A DNA stretch of 64,000 nucleotides from Marinobacter changyiensis (GCF_009193265.1 NZ_VZZZ01000002.1:307824-371823), one strand, 5' to 3'; positions 25,779 to 35,550 are shown, counted from the first letter of the stretch. The notes: generated by a model not told the origin, from the sequence alone. Made by a program: numbers and translations.

Positions 25779-27808
25779 AGTCAGTTCCCCCGGACTCGCT
25801 TCCCCAGAAGATTCAGGTCGTGGAGAATGCCTGGATTCCGCTGGCTGACGGCCAACGCCTGGCAGCACGGATCTGGCGGCCGGAGGACGCCGGGCAGGGG
25901 CCCGTGCCGGCCATTCTGGAATACATTCCCTATCGTAAACGCGATATGACCCGCGCACGGGATGCCGTCAACCATCCTTTCCTGGCGGCCCATGGCTATG
26001 CCTGCGTCCGGGTGGATCTGCGCGGTAGCGGTGACTCGGACGGGATACTGGAGGACCAGTACCGCGAGCAGGAACTTGATGATGGCGTGCAGGTCATTGA
26101 CTGGCTTGCCGATCAACCCTGGTGCGATGGCAATGTCGGCATGATGGGGATTTCCTGGGGTGGCTTCAATGCCCTGCAGATCGCGGCTCGCCGACCGGGG
26201 CCGTTGAAGGCGGTCATTGCCGTCTGTTTCACCGACGATCTCTATGCCGACAATATGCACTATATGGGGGGCTGCCTGCTTGCAGACAACCTGTCGGAAT
26301 CAACCACCATGTTTTCCGCCAACAGCTCCCCACCCGATCCGGACATCGTCGGCGAACGCTGGCGCGAGATGTGGCTGGCAAGGCTCAACGGCAGTGGCCT
26401 CTGGCTGGATCACTGGTTGCGTCACCAGCGCCGCGACGACTACTGGCGTCACGCCTCTATCTGCGAAGACTACACCGCCATCCAATGTCCCGTGATGGCG
26501 GTTGGGGGCTGGGCGGATGGATACACCAATGCCATTTTCAGAATACTTGAGCATCTGGAGGTTCCCCGCCAAGGGTTGATCGGTCCCTGGGGACACCGAT
26601 ATCCGCACCAGGGGATTCCCGGTCCGCCGATCGGCTTTTTGCAAGAGGCTCTGCGTTGGTGGGATTACTGGTTGAAGGGACGCCAGACCGGAATCATGGA
26701 TGAGCCTGTGTTGCGTGCCTGGATGCAGGACAGTGCGCCGCCAACGACTTACTTTCATGAGCGTCCTGGTCGATGGGTGGGCGAAGCCCGGTGGCCATCA
26801 CCACGGATCGAACCCCGGCGTTACCGGCTCGGGCATGGCCAGCTCGAGGAAGATGCGGATCAGTCACCCGCCCCATTGCCGTACGAGGTGACCATCCAGT
26901 CGCCCCTGAGCGTCGGTTTGTTTGCCGGCAAGTGGTGTTCCTACACTGCGGCGCCCGATCTGCCACATGATCAACGTGAGGAAGATGGTGGTGCACTGGT
27001 CTTTGAAAGCGCTCCTCTGACCACCAATCTCGAGATACTCGGGGCACCCGTACTGGAGCTGGAGCTCGCCAGCAGTCAACCCGTTGCCATGGTCGCCGTC
27101 CGCCTTTCCGACACTGCGCCGGATGGCAAGGCCTCCCGTGTTACCTATGGACTACTCAACCTCAATCACCGCCAGGGGGATCGCAAACCGGAGGCACTGA
27201 CACCTGGCGAGTTTTTCCGTGTCCGGGTGCCCATGAACAATGTGGCTCAGGTGTTTCCCGAGGCGCATCGCCTGCGGGTGAGTGTATCCACGTCCTACTG
27301 GCCCCTGGCCTGGCCATCGCCGGAACCCGTACGAATAACCGTCCGCGCGTCCAGTTCGGCCCTGGTGCTGCCAGTGCGTCCGCCCAGCAGCGCCGACGCC
27401 GAAATCCGCTTTCAACCACCGGCTGGCGCACCGCCGCTGGCAATCACTCAATTGGAACCACCGCACTACAATTGGCTGGTTCACCGTGATCTGGCAGAGG
27501 ACCTCTCAACGCTGGAGGTCATCAACGACCGGGGAACATTCCATATTGATGAAATCGACATGAAGGTCAGACACAGCTCCCGTGAATGGTATACCTATCG
27601 CGATGATGACTTCACTTCACCCAGAGGTGAAACAAAAACACTACGTACCTTCCAGCGTGGCAGCTGGTCGGTGCGCACACAGACACACACAATCCTGACC
27701 TCTGACAAGAGCAATTTCTTCATCCGGGCGGAACTGGATGCCTGGGAAGGAGAAAAACGGGTGTTCTGCCGAAATTGGGACCTGAAGATTCCAAGGGATT
27801 TTCTTTGA
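25775..27808 (+). CDS. CocE/NonD family hydrolase (X-Pro dipeptidyl peptidase fold)
   Basis: A 677-residue alpha/beta hydrolase of the cocaine esterase/S15 peptidase family. Ser127 lies in the nucleophile elbow GISWGG, with a candidate acid in GGWADGYTNA and the histidine in GPWGHRYPHQG. A C-terminal jelly-roll domain (from about 370) has the usual LTTNLEILGAPVLELEL. There is no signal peptide, so it should act in the cytoplasm. It would cleave an ester or an acyl-amide bond. Coupling to an ATP-grasp ligase suggests that the pair makes and breaks, or builds and matures, the same type of bond; this is inference. Confidence 0.85.
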   Translation: MKSVPPDSLPQKIQVVENAWIPLADGQRLAARIWRPEDAGQGPVPAILEYIPYRKRDMTRARDAVNHPFLAAHGYACVRVDLRGSGDSDGILEDQYREQELDDGVQVIDWLADQPWCDGNVGMMGISWGGFNALQIAARRPGPLKAVIAVCFTDDLYADNMHYMGGCLLADNLSESTTMFSANSSPPDPDIVGERWREMWLARLNGSGLWLDHWLRHQRRDDYWRHASICEDYTAIQCPVMAVGGWADGYTNAIFRILEHLEVPRQGLIGPWGHRYPHQGIPGPPIGFLQEALRWWDYWLKGRQTGIMDEPVLRAWMQDSAPPTTYFHERPGRWVGEARWPSPRIEPRRYRLGHGQLEEDADQSPAPLPYEVTIQSPLSVGLFAGKWCSYTAAPDLPHDQREEDGGALVFESAPLTTNLEILGAPVLELELASSQPVAMVAVRLSDTAPDGKASRVTYGLLNLNHRQGDRKPEALTPGEFFRVRVPMNNVAQVFPEAHRLRVSVSTSYWPLAWPSPEPVRITVRASSSALVLPVRPPSSADAEIRFQPPAGAPPLAITQLEPPHYNWLVHRDLAEDLSTLEVINDRGTFHIDEIDMKVRHSSREWYTYRDDDFTSPRGETKTLRTFQRGSWSVRTQTHTILTSDKSNFFIRAELDAWEGEKRVFCRNWDLKIPRDFL

Positions 27809-27858
27809 CGCGGCTGCTTTCTCCCGATTGAGTGGGCGTCGCAAACCCGCGCCAGGCG

Positions 27859-28545
27859 TTACCCGCCTTCGCGGAAGCGCCGGATAAAGGCTTCGGACTC
27901 TGCGACTGACTGTTCCATATTGCGAATCAGCTCATCGACATCCTGGCGGATACCCACCAGCACATTCTCCAGGGAGCCTATCGCCTGGGCGTTCAGGTTA
28001 TGCTTGAGATACAGCACCTGATCCTGAAATGCCTGCAGGACCGGGTCCATGCGATCTTCGGCTTCGTGCATACGGCTGATCAGCTGGCTGTACTGGGTGC
28101 GGGTCTCATCAAGCTGCCGTTCGCTGCTACGCCGCAGAGAGGTGCTCTCATATTTAACAAGTTCATCCTCCCACTCATCGAACAGATCTTCGGCAACATC
28201 TTCCACCTTGTCGATGCGGTCGCGGACCGTTTCCGCACTCGCCTTACTGTCTTCGTAGGCATCGGTGATCTCGGCGTACTGATTCTTGAGCTCGGTATCC
28301 GGCGTATCCACCACGCTCTGGAAGCGCTCCAGAGACGAGCGGAAGGTTTCCTGGGCATCATTCTGGCTATCCCGCGCGTCTTCCACCCGGTTTACCAGGA
28401 TGTCACGCTTTTCATACCCGAATTTTTCCATGGTGTTGTAGTACAGCGAGGAACAGCCGCCCAGAAGCGTGACACTGAGCAGCGCCAACGCCAGCCGCCG
28501 GGCACAGGATGGCGTTATTGAAGTGACAGTGACGGGGTTGGACAT
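27859..28545 (-). CDS. DUF2959 family lipoprotein
   Basis: A 228-residue lipoprotein: a signal helix ends at LLGGC, followed by SSLYYNTMEKFGYEKRDILV, a hallmark of DUF2959. The rest is a long predicted coiled coil rich in Asp, Glu and Arg. The function is unknown; helical lipoproteins of this shape usually lie in the periplasm attached to a membrane. A start upstream of the lipobox by about 30 residues is long for a lipoprotein, so an internal start is possible. Confidence 0.8.
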   Translation of the reverse strand: MSNPVTVTSITPSCARRLALALLSVTLLGGCSSLYYNTMEKFGYEKRDILVNRVEDARDSQNDAQETFRSSLERFQSVVDTPDTELKNQYAEITDAYEDSKASAETVRDRIDKVEDVAEDLFDEWEDELVKYESTSLRRSSERQLDETRTQYSQLISRMHEAEDRMDPVLQAFQDQVLYLKHNLNAQAIGSLENVLVGIRQDVDELIRNMEQSVAESEAFIRRFREGG

Positions 28546-28763
28546 GACGTAAGCTCCGTTGGGGATGTGAGTGCGGAAAGTGAAGCATGGCGGAGGGTGA
28601 CTGACAAGCGCTGATTTAGGCGCCGGCCCAGAAGCCTGGCGCGCCGGGGTTCCATCTGGCCCCCGTTTTGACCTTATTTCCCTGGCTTCGAAGCGGGTTG
28701 TGTTAGAACATGCTCGCCAGGTATCTGTAACAAACGCTATCTAATCGCGGGAGAATCAAATCA

Positions 28764-29072
28764 GTGAAATCAAGAAGTCTGATGCTTTTTCTGGCAGCAG
28801 CGGCATTGGCCGGCTGCCAGACCTCATCCCACGTATCGTCAGCGGCTGCTGGTGGCAATGGCGTTAGCTGCAGCAACATCCATCAGGCCTTTACCGCCTA
28901 CAAACAGGACCGCCAATCTGCAGTGGCCTGGGCCCAACTGGCGCAACTGATCAGCCCCGCCGCTGGCAGCTACGCTGATATGGGCGTAAACACGGCTGCC
29001 AGGTATTACGATCAGATCAAAGCGACCACCGATATTGCACTGGCGGTCCGCGGGTGCCAGCCCGTGCAGTGA
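28764..29072 (+). CDS. Small hypothetical lipoprotein
   Basis: A 102-residue protein starting at GTG, with a short lipoprotein signal (LMLFLAAAALAGC). The mature part has two more Cys residues that could form a disulfide, and a helical segment (AFTAYKQDRQSAVAWAQLAQ). No family recognised. GGGAG lies about eleven bases before the start. The 218-base gap before it contains a likely promoter and no other gene. Confidence 0.6.
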   Translation: MKSRSLMLFLAAAALAGCQTSSHVSSAAAGGNGVSCSNIHQAFTAYKQDRQSAVAWAQLAQLISPAAGSYADMGVNTAARYYDQIKATTDIALAVRGCQPVQ

Positions 29073-29130
29073 GATAACCGGACCCTTTTCTCCGAGACAC
29101 CGGGATCCCCGGCTGTCTTTGCCTGTGCCC

Positions 29131-31116
29131 TCAGTTTGGTGACGTCTCAGGCGATGCCGCCCAGCTGGTAGAGCCAAGCTCCACGATACGGGCGACTTCC
29201 TCATCCGGTACTGCCGAAAGATCACCCAGCTCCAGAGTGTCGTAATGGAAGGCGTACAGGCGGGAGGCAAATTCGGCGATGGGCAGGGAGGCTTCGCCGC
29301 GAAACTCGCCGTGGCCCCGGGTGGAGCAGGTAATTCCCTGGCCCCAGTCCTGGCCACTGTCATTGTTGGGGTTGAAGAAGTAGACCCGTATCTCGTCGCG
29401 GGGGCTGAGCCCGACCCTCAGGATGTTAATGGCGTGGCGGCCTACAAAGCGTGCGGCGCTGTCGGTGACGGCGATACCCGCGGGCTGGGCGTGGATTACC
29501 GGCATTTGGCCATTATAGAAGGGATGGTAGCTGGCGTAGAAGTGCCGGATGAAGCCCTCGTAGTCCTGCACCTCACCGGTGTGGACATCGGCCACCACAC
29601 GGAATCCGTGGCTGACCCACCAGCCATAGAATTCCGGATTGATCCAGCGGTGGGCATCGTCGTCCCGGTTTTCACAACGGCGCCACATTTCTCCGTAGAG
29701 GCGATCCAGATGGGGGATGAGGATCAGCGATACCGGGTCCACATCCACCGGAGTGTCCTTGACCAGCCCGGGTTTCAGATCTCTGGATGAGACTTCCTGG
29801 CCTTCAAAGCGGCACAGCACTTCGTTGTCCCGGGCCGCCCAGGCCAGTACCTGAAGCAGATAATCTGCCTCGTTGGTCGCCCATACCGAGAGTCCGATTG
29901 CAGACTGGCAGGTGGGGTTGTTGCCCTGGCCCACACCCAGCGGGTGCCCTAAAAGGTTGATAACACCGGCCAGCAGGAACACCCGGGGCGGCCGGGCATC
30001 GCCAAAGGCCTCGTGAAGGGTGTGTGCGGTCTCCGCTGACAGGGGGAGTTTGATCTGCCGCCAAAGGGCCTGGGCCACAGACGGGGTAAACAGTGAACCC
30101 CGCTCCAGCATCATGGTAAGGCCATAAACAGCCTGGCAGGTTTCCGGGTATATGGCTTCGTCAATCAGGGCATGGACCAGTTCGGTGTAGCAGTAGAGAT
30201 CGTCCAGGCCGGTCATTGTCAGCCCCAGCGCGGTGGATATCAGATCGTCCCCATCACTGTTGCGCAGGAACCTCAGCATAACCGCGTGGTAAGGGGAGGC
30301 CAGACCGGTGTCGTGCATGCTGCGGGCAAAAGAAGTGGCTTCGGAAGCGAGGGTTTCCTCATCCATGTCCGCCAGCCGCTGCTCATAGACCTGCAGGCCC
30401 GGGTCTTCGACGCTGCCCGGTGTGGGCGCAAACAGGGCGTTGACCAGGCGGGTGGCGGCGACGTTCCCACGGGTGTCTATCTTCGGATCGTAGAGGCACT
30501 TGGCGATCTGGCCGATCATCTCGCAGATGCTGTCGACCTGCACCGGCCCCTGGTCCAGCAACCGCCAGACTTCCGCCACCAGGCTGTCCAGCAGGCTCTC
30601 ATAGCCAAGGTGGGAAATCAGATACCGGTAGAGTTCCTGGACAATCATCCCGAGCTGTTTCGGGCGTTCCCGGTCGGCTTCCGTGAGTTGGCCAGACAGC
30701 AGGTCCAGGTTCAACGCCATCACCTGGGTCAGGAAATGGCGTGCCTGTTCTGCAGAAATGCCGGGGTGGAAATAGTCACCCCGGGTGACGGCAAGCATCC
30801 GTAGCTCGCTGATGGCCTCCACGATGGTTGTTACAGCACCGGCTTCGCGCAGGGAATGCCTGGCCAGTGCCGGCTGCAGGATGGCCGGCTGAGCCCAGTC
30901 GCTGGTACCAAAGATGCCGGCGGATTCCAGCGAGCGGACCCGCCGGTACAGGGCGTCGAAGCCCTCTGGCAGCGTCATCAGCATTCGGGCGCGCTCCAGC
31001 AATCCAAGGCTGGAGGCCTTGGGATCGGCGCGACGGGCACGGGCGAATTCTCCCAGCGCTTCATCAAATTGCCTCAGTGCAGACTCGAGCGCAGGGTTGG
31101 TGCTCTGGTGCCCCAT
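29131..31116 (-). CDS. Large hypothetical protein with papain-like Cys-His-Asn pattern
   Basis: A 661-residue protein with no signal peptide and no recognised family name. The first 370 residues are mostly helical. After that the order GQGNNPTCQSAIGLSVWA (Cys403), GRHAINILRV (His561) and VYFFNPNNDSGQDWGQG (Asn582) resembles the catalytic Cys, His and Asn of papain-fold enzymes, including the Trp-Gly pair after the Asn seen in papains. This is a motif argument, not a proven homology. It lies 41 bases after a fatty acid desaturase gene on the same strand and is probably co-transcribed, so the two may share a lipid-related job. A transglutaminase- or acyltransferase-like reaction is as possible as proteolysis. 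Confidence 0.7.
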   Translation of the reverse strand: MGHQSTNPALESALRQFDEALGEFARARRADPKASSLGLLERARMLMTLPEGFDALYRRVRSLESAGIFGTSDWAQPAILQPALARHSLREAGAVTTIVEAISELRMLAVTRGDYFHPGISAEQARHFLTQVMALNLDLLSGQLTEADRERPKQLGMIVQELYRYLISHLGYESLLDSLVAEVWRLLDQGPVQVDSICEMIGQIAKCLYDPKIDTRGNVAATRLVNALFAPTPGSVEDPGLQVYEQRLADMDEETLASEATSFARSMHDTGLASPYHAVMLRFLRNSDGDDLISTALGLTMTGLDDLYCYTELVHALIDEAIYPETCQAVYGLTMMLERGSLFTPSVAQALWRQIKLPLSAETAHTLHEAFGDARPPRVFLLAGVINLLGHPLGVGQGNNPTCQSAIGLSVWATNEADYLLQVLAWAARDNEVLCRFEGQEVSSRDLKPGLVKDTPVDVDPVSLILIPHLDRLYGEMWRRCENRDDDAHRWINPEFYGWWVSHGFRVVADVHTGEVQDYEGFIRHFYASYHPFYNGQMPVIHAQPAGIAVTDSAARFVGRHAINILRVGLSPRDEIRVYFFNPNNDSGQDWGQGITCSTRGHGEFRGEASLPIAEFASRLYAFHYDTLELGDLSAVPDEEVARIVELGSTSWAASPETSPN

Positions 31117-31157
31117 AGCTTCGGCTCCCTCGATCTCTTTTGGGTAGATATTTTTCT

Positions 31158-32195
31158 TCAGCCGCCGGCCTCCCGATAGGACACCATACGCTGTTTGTCT
31201 TCATCCCAAAGAGCGTAGCGGAAGCAGTCTGCAATGTCGCCGGGTGCAAGGGTGGTCGTTAACGGTGATTGCAGTTCAGGAATGGCCGCCATCACTTCGG
31301 GAAGTCGGTAGAAGGGAATTCGAACATTGAGGTGGTGAATATGGTGGTAGCCAATATTGCCGGTAAACCACTGCATCACCTGATTCATCCGCATATAACT
31401 CGAAGACTCCATGGCCCCCCGGTAGTAGGTCCAGGCTTCAGGCGAGGCAATCTGCATGCGCCGGAAACTGTGCTGGGCAAAAAACAGATAGCACCCCATC
31501 GTGGAGGCAAGGGTCATGGGCAGCAGGATGACAAAGAACACCAGACTGAACCCGCCCAGCACCCACAGCACCGCGATCAATCCGAAATGGCTGACCAGTG
31601 CGATCAAGGAGTCGATGTGTTTGCGGGGATTCTTCAGCAAGGGTATGAGCGTAACGTTCAAACCGAAAACAACGGGGTAACTCAACAGCACCACCAGCGG
31701 GTTCCGCTGGACGCGGTAGGAAAGGCGCTGCCACCCCGTTGCGGACTGCCACATTCGGGCGGTTATAAGCGGAAAGGCGCCCACACTGGCATCTGAAATC
31801 TGGCCCACATGGCCGTGATGATAATTGTGGCTGGCAAGCCAGGAGCGTGTTGGCGTCAGAGTCAGAGCGCCCCAAACACGGAAGAGCCAGTAGGCAACCC
31901 GGGAATCTTTGAGAATCGCACCGTGCAGGTAATCGTGAAAGGTGATGAAGGCGCGTACCATCAGCAGCGCGCCCAATACCGAAAACACCACTCTGAGGGG
32001 CCACCACGGGATCACCCCGGCAGCCATCAGTGCGGCAATCATCAAGCCGAAGGTAGAGCCGACGTACCACCAGCTTGTGGCAGCAGACTCTTCAACGTAA
32101 GGTTTCGTGGCCTCGAGCAGCTCCCGACCTACCCGGATGCCTTCACTGTGTTCCGGCAGGTTGTCGTCCGAAACCTGGACATTATCCTGACGCAT
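31158..32195 (-). CDS. Fatty acid desaturase family membrane protein
   Basis: A 345-residue integral membrane di-iron enzyme. Its three histidine boxes are HDYLH (87-91), HNYHHGH (123-129) and GYHHIHHLN (near 288), with four or more membrane helices between them. It would introduce a double bond or hydroxyl into an acyl chain or related lipid. The ATG at 32195 is chosen because GGGAGG stands upstream; the frame extends 15 residues further but without a ribosome site. It heads a probable two-gene unit with the papain-like protein. Confidence 0.85.
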   Translation of the reverse strand: MRQDNVQVSDDNLPEHSEGIRVGRELLEATKPYVEESAATSWWYVGSTFGLMIAALMAAGVIPWWPLRVVFSVLGALLMVRAFITFHDYLHGAILKDSRVAYWLFRVWGALTLTPTRSWLASHNYHHGHVGQISDASVGAFPLITARMWQSATGWQRLSYRVQRNPLVVLLSYPVVFGLNVTLIPLLKNPRKHIDSLIALVSHFGLIAVLWVLGGFSLVFFVILLPMTLASTMGCYLFFAQHSFRRMQIASPEAWTYYRGAMESSSYMRMNQVMQWFTGNIGYHHIHHLNVRIPFYRLPEVMAAIPELQSPLTTTLAPGDIADCFRYALWDEDKQRMVSYREAGG

Positions 32196-32281
32196 GACCC
32201 GGCCCTCCCTGCCTATAAAATTATATCTTTTGGCAGGCAATTTCCAACGGCATATCCGTTACCTGTGTCCCGGAGTTCTTT

Positions 32282-34393
32282 CTACTGGCCTTCCCGTCTT
32301 AACAATGCCTCGAAATCGTCCTGGGGTAGGGGGCGGGAGAACAAGAAGCCCTGGGCATAGTCACAGCCGACACGGGAGAGGAATTGCAATTGCTCGTCCT
32401 TTTCAACGCCCACTCCAACCACCCGGACGTTTATTGCGTGAGCCATAGCGATTATGGCCTCCAGTATGCGGTCGGCATCGCCACCCTGGCCGGCATCCTT
32501 GATCAGCTCTCTGTCTACCTTGACACTGTCCAACCTAAACTCCTGAAGAGCCGATAGGGAGAACGGTTCGATACCAAAATCGTCGATTGCCAGGTGTAGC
32601 CGCAAACCTTCCAAACCAAAGCTATTAACCGGATTGAAACCGGAGGCACGGATGTTGTTCAGGGACGCCGGGGTCAGTTCCATGGTGATCCGGCTCTCAC
32701 CGAAACCAACTTGAGTCAGCCGCGCCCGCCATTGGTCCACAAGGGTTCGGGTGAAAAAGGAGGCCGGTGATTCGTTGATGTTGATCGGAAAGGCCTCGTC
32801 ACTCAGGTCGCGCCACCGGAGCGAGCAGGTCACCGCCTGCTCCAGTACAAAGGCGTTGATGCTGTCCGTCATGCCGCTTTGTTCAGTGATTCTGAGAAAG
32901 GTGGCCGGAGTCAACAGTCCCTTGTACGGATGATTCCAGCGGAGCAGAGCTTCTGCGCTGAATATGGCTCCAGTGCGGATGTCGATTATAGGCTGAAAGT
33001 AAACCTCCAATTGGTTCTCCCTGAGGGCATCATCCAGTTCCCTGTTCAACCGCATATGCTCTGATTCGCTCTGCGCCATCCAGGACTCGTAGACCTGAAC
33101 CTGTTGGCCTCCATGCTCTTTGGCGGCGTACATGGCCTGATCGGCATTGTGCATCAGCTGGTCGACATTCTTGCCGTCATCGGGGAAAAGAGTCAGGCCG
33201 ATGCTGCCGGAAATGTGTACTCGGTAAGAATCAACGTCAAACGCCCGTTCGAGACTGGTCAGAACAGCCTTGGCGGCTTCCTTTGCACCATCCCTGCCGG
33301 TTTCCTTCAAGATCACGGTGAATTCGTCTCCGCCGAGACGGGCCACGGTATCCATGGCCCGGACTTCTGAGCTTATCCGTTCGGCCACCTGCGTCAGAAG
33401 CCGATCACCGGCCTCGTGGCCGAGCTGGTCGTTGGCTTGCTTGAAGCGGTCCAGGTCGATGAATAGTAGAGCAAAGGAGCTGTCCTTTCGTTCCGCCTCC
33501 AGCAGGGTCTGCTGAAGCCGATCATGAAACAGCCGCCGATTGGGGATGCCGGTGAGCAAGTCAAAATTGGCGCTTCGCCAGACCTGATAGTCAGTCTGTT
33601 TGCGCTCAGTGATGTCCCGCGACGTCTTAACAACAGCTTCGACTTCGTTGCGGCCGTTGAAAACGGGGACAAGTTGGCAGTCAAAGTACAACTCACGGCC
33701 TGAGGGTGACCGGCAATGAAACTCCCTGCGCTGGGACTGGCGGGTGGTAACGGTTGTGGTAATTTCGTCATGGAACTCCGTGGCAAAGTCCAGACCCAGC
33801 TCAATTGGGGTTTTACCGATGGCGTCCCCGCGCGGCACACTGATCAGATCGGCCATTGCCTTATTGAGAAACAGGAGCTTGCCATCGGGATCAAATATGG
33901 CGGCGGGGTCGAGGGAGGCTTTCAGCATGGTTTCGAACAGGCGTGTTTCGTGTTCTTTGCGGGCGGAGTAACTCGACACCGAGTCGGCAATCAACTGGTC
34001 GATAGACTCGTTGAATCGCACCAATTCATTGATGTCTTTTGCGGTGAGGCCCTGCTGCTCATCGCCCCAGGCCTTGGTAACCCGTGCCCGCAGGGCGCGG
34101 AGCTCCTGTATCATCTGGAGCATGGACAGACCCTGCCTGAGACGGTCGGTACCATGCTTTCCATCGGTGCCCAAAGCGGGGATTTTGCCTTTGCCAAGGG
34201 CTTTGAGGGCTGACTGTTCGCTAGTCTGGGAGGTCAAAAGGTCTTCGGTGATGAACTCCAGCATCTCACGGGCATGGTCCCTCAGGCCGCGGCTGTCTTC
34301 GCCTTTCAATTCCGGAGCGATTTCTAGCGCGGCTTCTTCCCAGTCTTCAAGCAGTTGCTCCATTTCCGTCTGGATGAATTGGGTCAACTTCAT
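32282..34393 (-). CDS. PAS-GGDEF-EAL protein with intact GGDEF and altered EAL
   Basis: A 703-residue cytoplasmic protein. The N-terminal helical domain (about 1-150) resembles the RsbR N-terminal sensor family, followed by a PAS domain (about 160-275), a GGDEF domain with intact LGGDEF and an RxxD I-site (RAMD) five residues before, and an EAL domain. In EAL, the signature appears as EALLRW and the DDFG and Lys (VKVD) are kept, but the AEGVE motif that carries the catalytic base reads VGVGVE: Val661 replaces the Glu. The protein therefore probably makes cyclic di-GMP and does not degrade it. It is transcribed alone. Confidence 0.88.
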   Translation of the reverse strand: MKLTQFIQTEMEQLLEDWEEAALEIAPELKGEDSRGLRDHAREMLEFITEDLLTSQTSEQSALKALGKGKIPALGTDGKHGTDRLRQGLSMLQMIQELRALRARVTKAWGDEQQGLTAKDINELVRFNESIDQLIADSVSSYSARKEHETRLFETMLKASLDPAAIFDPDGKLLFLNKAMADLISVPRGDAIGKTPIELGLDFATEFHDEITTTVTTRQSQRREFHCRSPSGRELYFDCQLVPVFNGRNEVEAVVKTSRDITERKQTDYQVWRSANFDLLTGIPNRRLFHDRLQQTLLEAERKDSSFALLFIDLDRFKQANDQLGHEAGDRLLTQVAERISSEVRAMDTVARLGGDEFTVILKETGRDGAKEAAKAVLTSLERAFDVDSYRVHISGSIGLTLFPDDGKNVDQLMHNADQAMYAAKEHGGQQVQVYESWMAQSESEHMRLNRELDDALRENQLEVYFQPIIDIRTGAIFSAEALLRWNHPYKGLLTPATFLRITEQSGMTDSINAFVLEQAVTCSLRWRDLSDEAFPININESPASFFTRTLVDQWRARLTQVGFGESRITMELTPASLNNIRASGFNPVNSFGLEGLRLHLAIDDFGIEPFSLSALQEFRLDSVKVDRELIKDAGQGGDADRILEAIIAMAHAINVRVVGVGVEKDEQLQFLSRVGCDYAQGFLFSRPLPQDDFEALLRREGQ

Positions 34394-34604
34394 AGTGAGA
34401 GGCCTCCTCCGTGATATGCTAGCGGGTACTAATCTGGTTCATAAACCGTCAAGATCTGGAGCCCACGTAGCTCGTTAAACCTAGTTTCGCATACCATGTC
34501 AGGGCATGCGCATCAAAAATAAACACTGAAAATATTTGTGGGGAACAATCTGGGCAACCTCGCCAGCCTATTGCAGTCAATCCCAGATGGTCCGGAGACA
34601 GTGA

Positions 34605-35198
34605 ATGGGCAATCACCGCGATCCAGCGGATATTGAAGAGCTACTGGAGCTGATAGAGGCCGGATCGGCCGAGCAGGCTCACGTGACCATTGGCGAAATG
34701 ATGGATTCGGTGGGCCGCAGAAGCTTCGGCCCGGTGGTGCTCCTGGTGGGGTTGATCCTGGTCACTCCCCTGAGCGGTGTACCCGGAATGCCAACGCTGA
34801 TGGGGCTGCTCACCTTACTGACTTTAGGGCAACTGCTGCTGGGCCGAAAGTACTTCTGGCTACCGGGTTGGCTCGTTGCGCGACGGATACCACGCAAAAA
34901 GCTCGTGCAGGGGCTGGAAATGCTACGGCCCGCCGCCCGACGCATTGACCGCCTGATACGCCCTCGATGTAGCCCGCTGGTCAGAGGCCCCGGGCTTTAC
35001 GTAATGGCGCTGGCCTGTATGGCCATTGCCGTGGTCATGCCCGCAACCGAAATTGTCCCGTTCAGTGCCAGTATTGCCGGCCTGGCACTGATGACGTTCG
35101 GCCTCTCGATGATTTCAAAAGACGGGCTTCTGGCACTGTTTGCCTGGGGAATTGCACTTGCGGGGCCGGTGATACTGGCTCGGTACTTCGCAGGTTAA
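34605..35198 (+). CDS. ExoD family membrane protein
   Basis: A 197-residue inner-membrane protein with four or five helices. The family segment SFGPVVLLVGLILVTPLSGV, then PGMPTLMGLLTLLTLGQLLL, followed by a basic loop and RPRCSPLVRGPG, matches ExoD. In rhizobia ExoD affects exopolysaccharide production and alkali tolerance; its biochemical role is unknown. An open, hydrophobic frame on the other strand overlaps its 3' end. Confidence 0.85.
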   Translation: MGNHRDPADIEELLELIEAGSAEQAHVTIGEMMDSVGRRSFGPVVLLVGLILVTPLSGVPGMPTLMGLLTLLTLGQLLLGRKYFWLPGWLVARRIPRKKLVQGLEMLRPAARRIDRLIRPRCSPLVRGPGLYVMALACMAIAVVMPATEIVPFSASIAGLALMTFGLSMISKDGLLALFAWGIALAGPVILARYFAG

Positions 35199-35475
35199 CG
35201 ACAAAGGCAGCAAGAAGCTCGTAGCCGCGAAGAGGATCAAACTCATGGCCCGGAAGAAGGGGAGTAACTATCTGCAACAGGAACAAAAACACAATCGCCG
35301 CAAAACCCGCCAAAATTGAAAACGCGGCTACTGTGAGCTTGCCGGGAATTTGGCGCTTCCATTGATAATGAATCAGAAGCAGGGCGGTTGAAATGCTGGC
35401 CACTATATTGCCAGACAAACCGTGAACACTCTTGGTCAATAGATTTATAACCAGAATAACGGTGGAGAGTGCCAA
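35062..35475 (-). CDS. Doubtful hydrophobic open frame, possibly a truncated membrane protein
   Basis: The first 90 or so residues (35199-35475 and a little upstream) look like a true membrane protein with three helices (TVILVINLLTKSVHG, IVASISTALLLIHYQW, AAFSILAGFAAIVFLFLL). There is no ATG: the best start is a TTG inside a hydrophobic stretch, and a TGA lies just before it. The last 45 residues are antisense to exoD and are not credible. It is most likely the remnant of a gene whose 5' end was lost and whose 3' end was replaced. Confidence 0.3.
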   Translation of the reverse strand: MALSTVILVINLLTKSVHGLSGNIVASISTALLLIHYQWKRQIPGKLTVAAFSILAGFAAIVFLFLLQIVTPLLPGHEFDPLRGYELLAAFVVNLRSTEPVSPAPQVQFPRQTVPEARLLKSSRGRTSSVPGRQYWH

Positions 35476-35550
35476 AAATAGCAGCAGGTAAAAGATTGCA
35501 TCAAAAAAGATGGATCACTTGTTCATGTTTACAGCACCTCGCTGATGACT

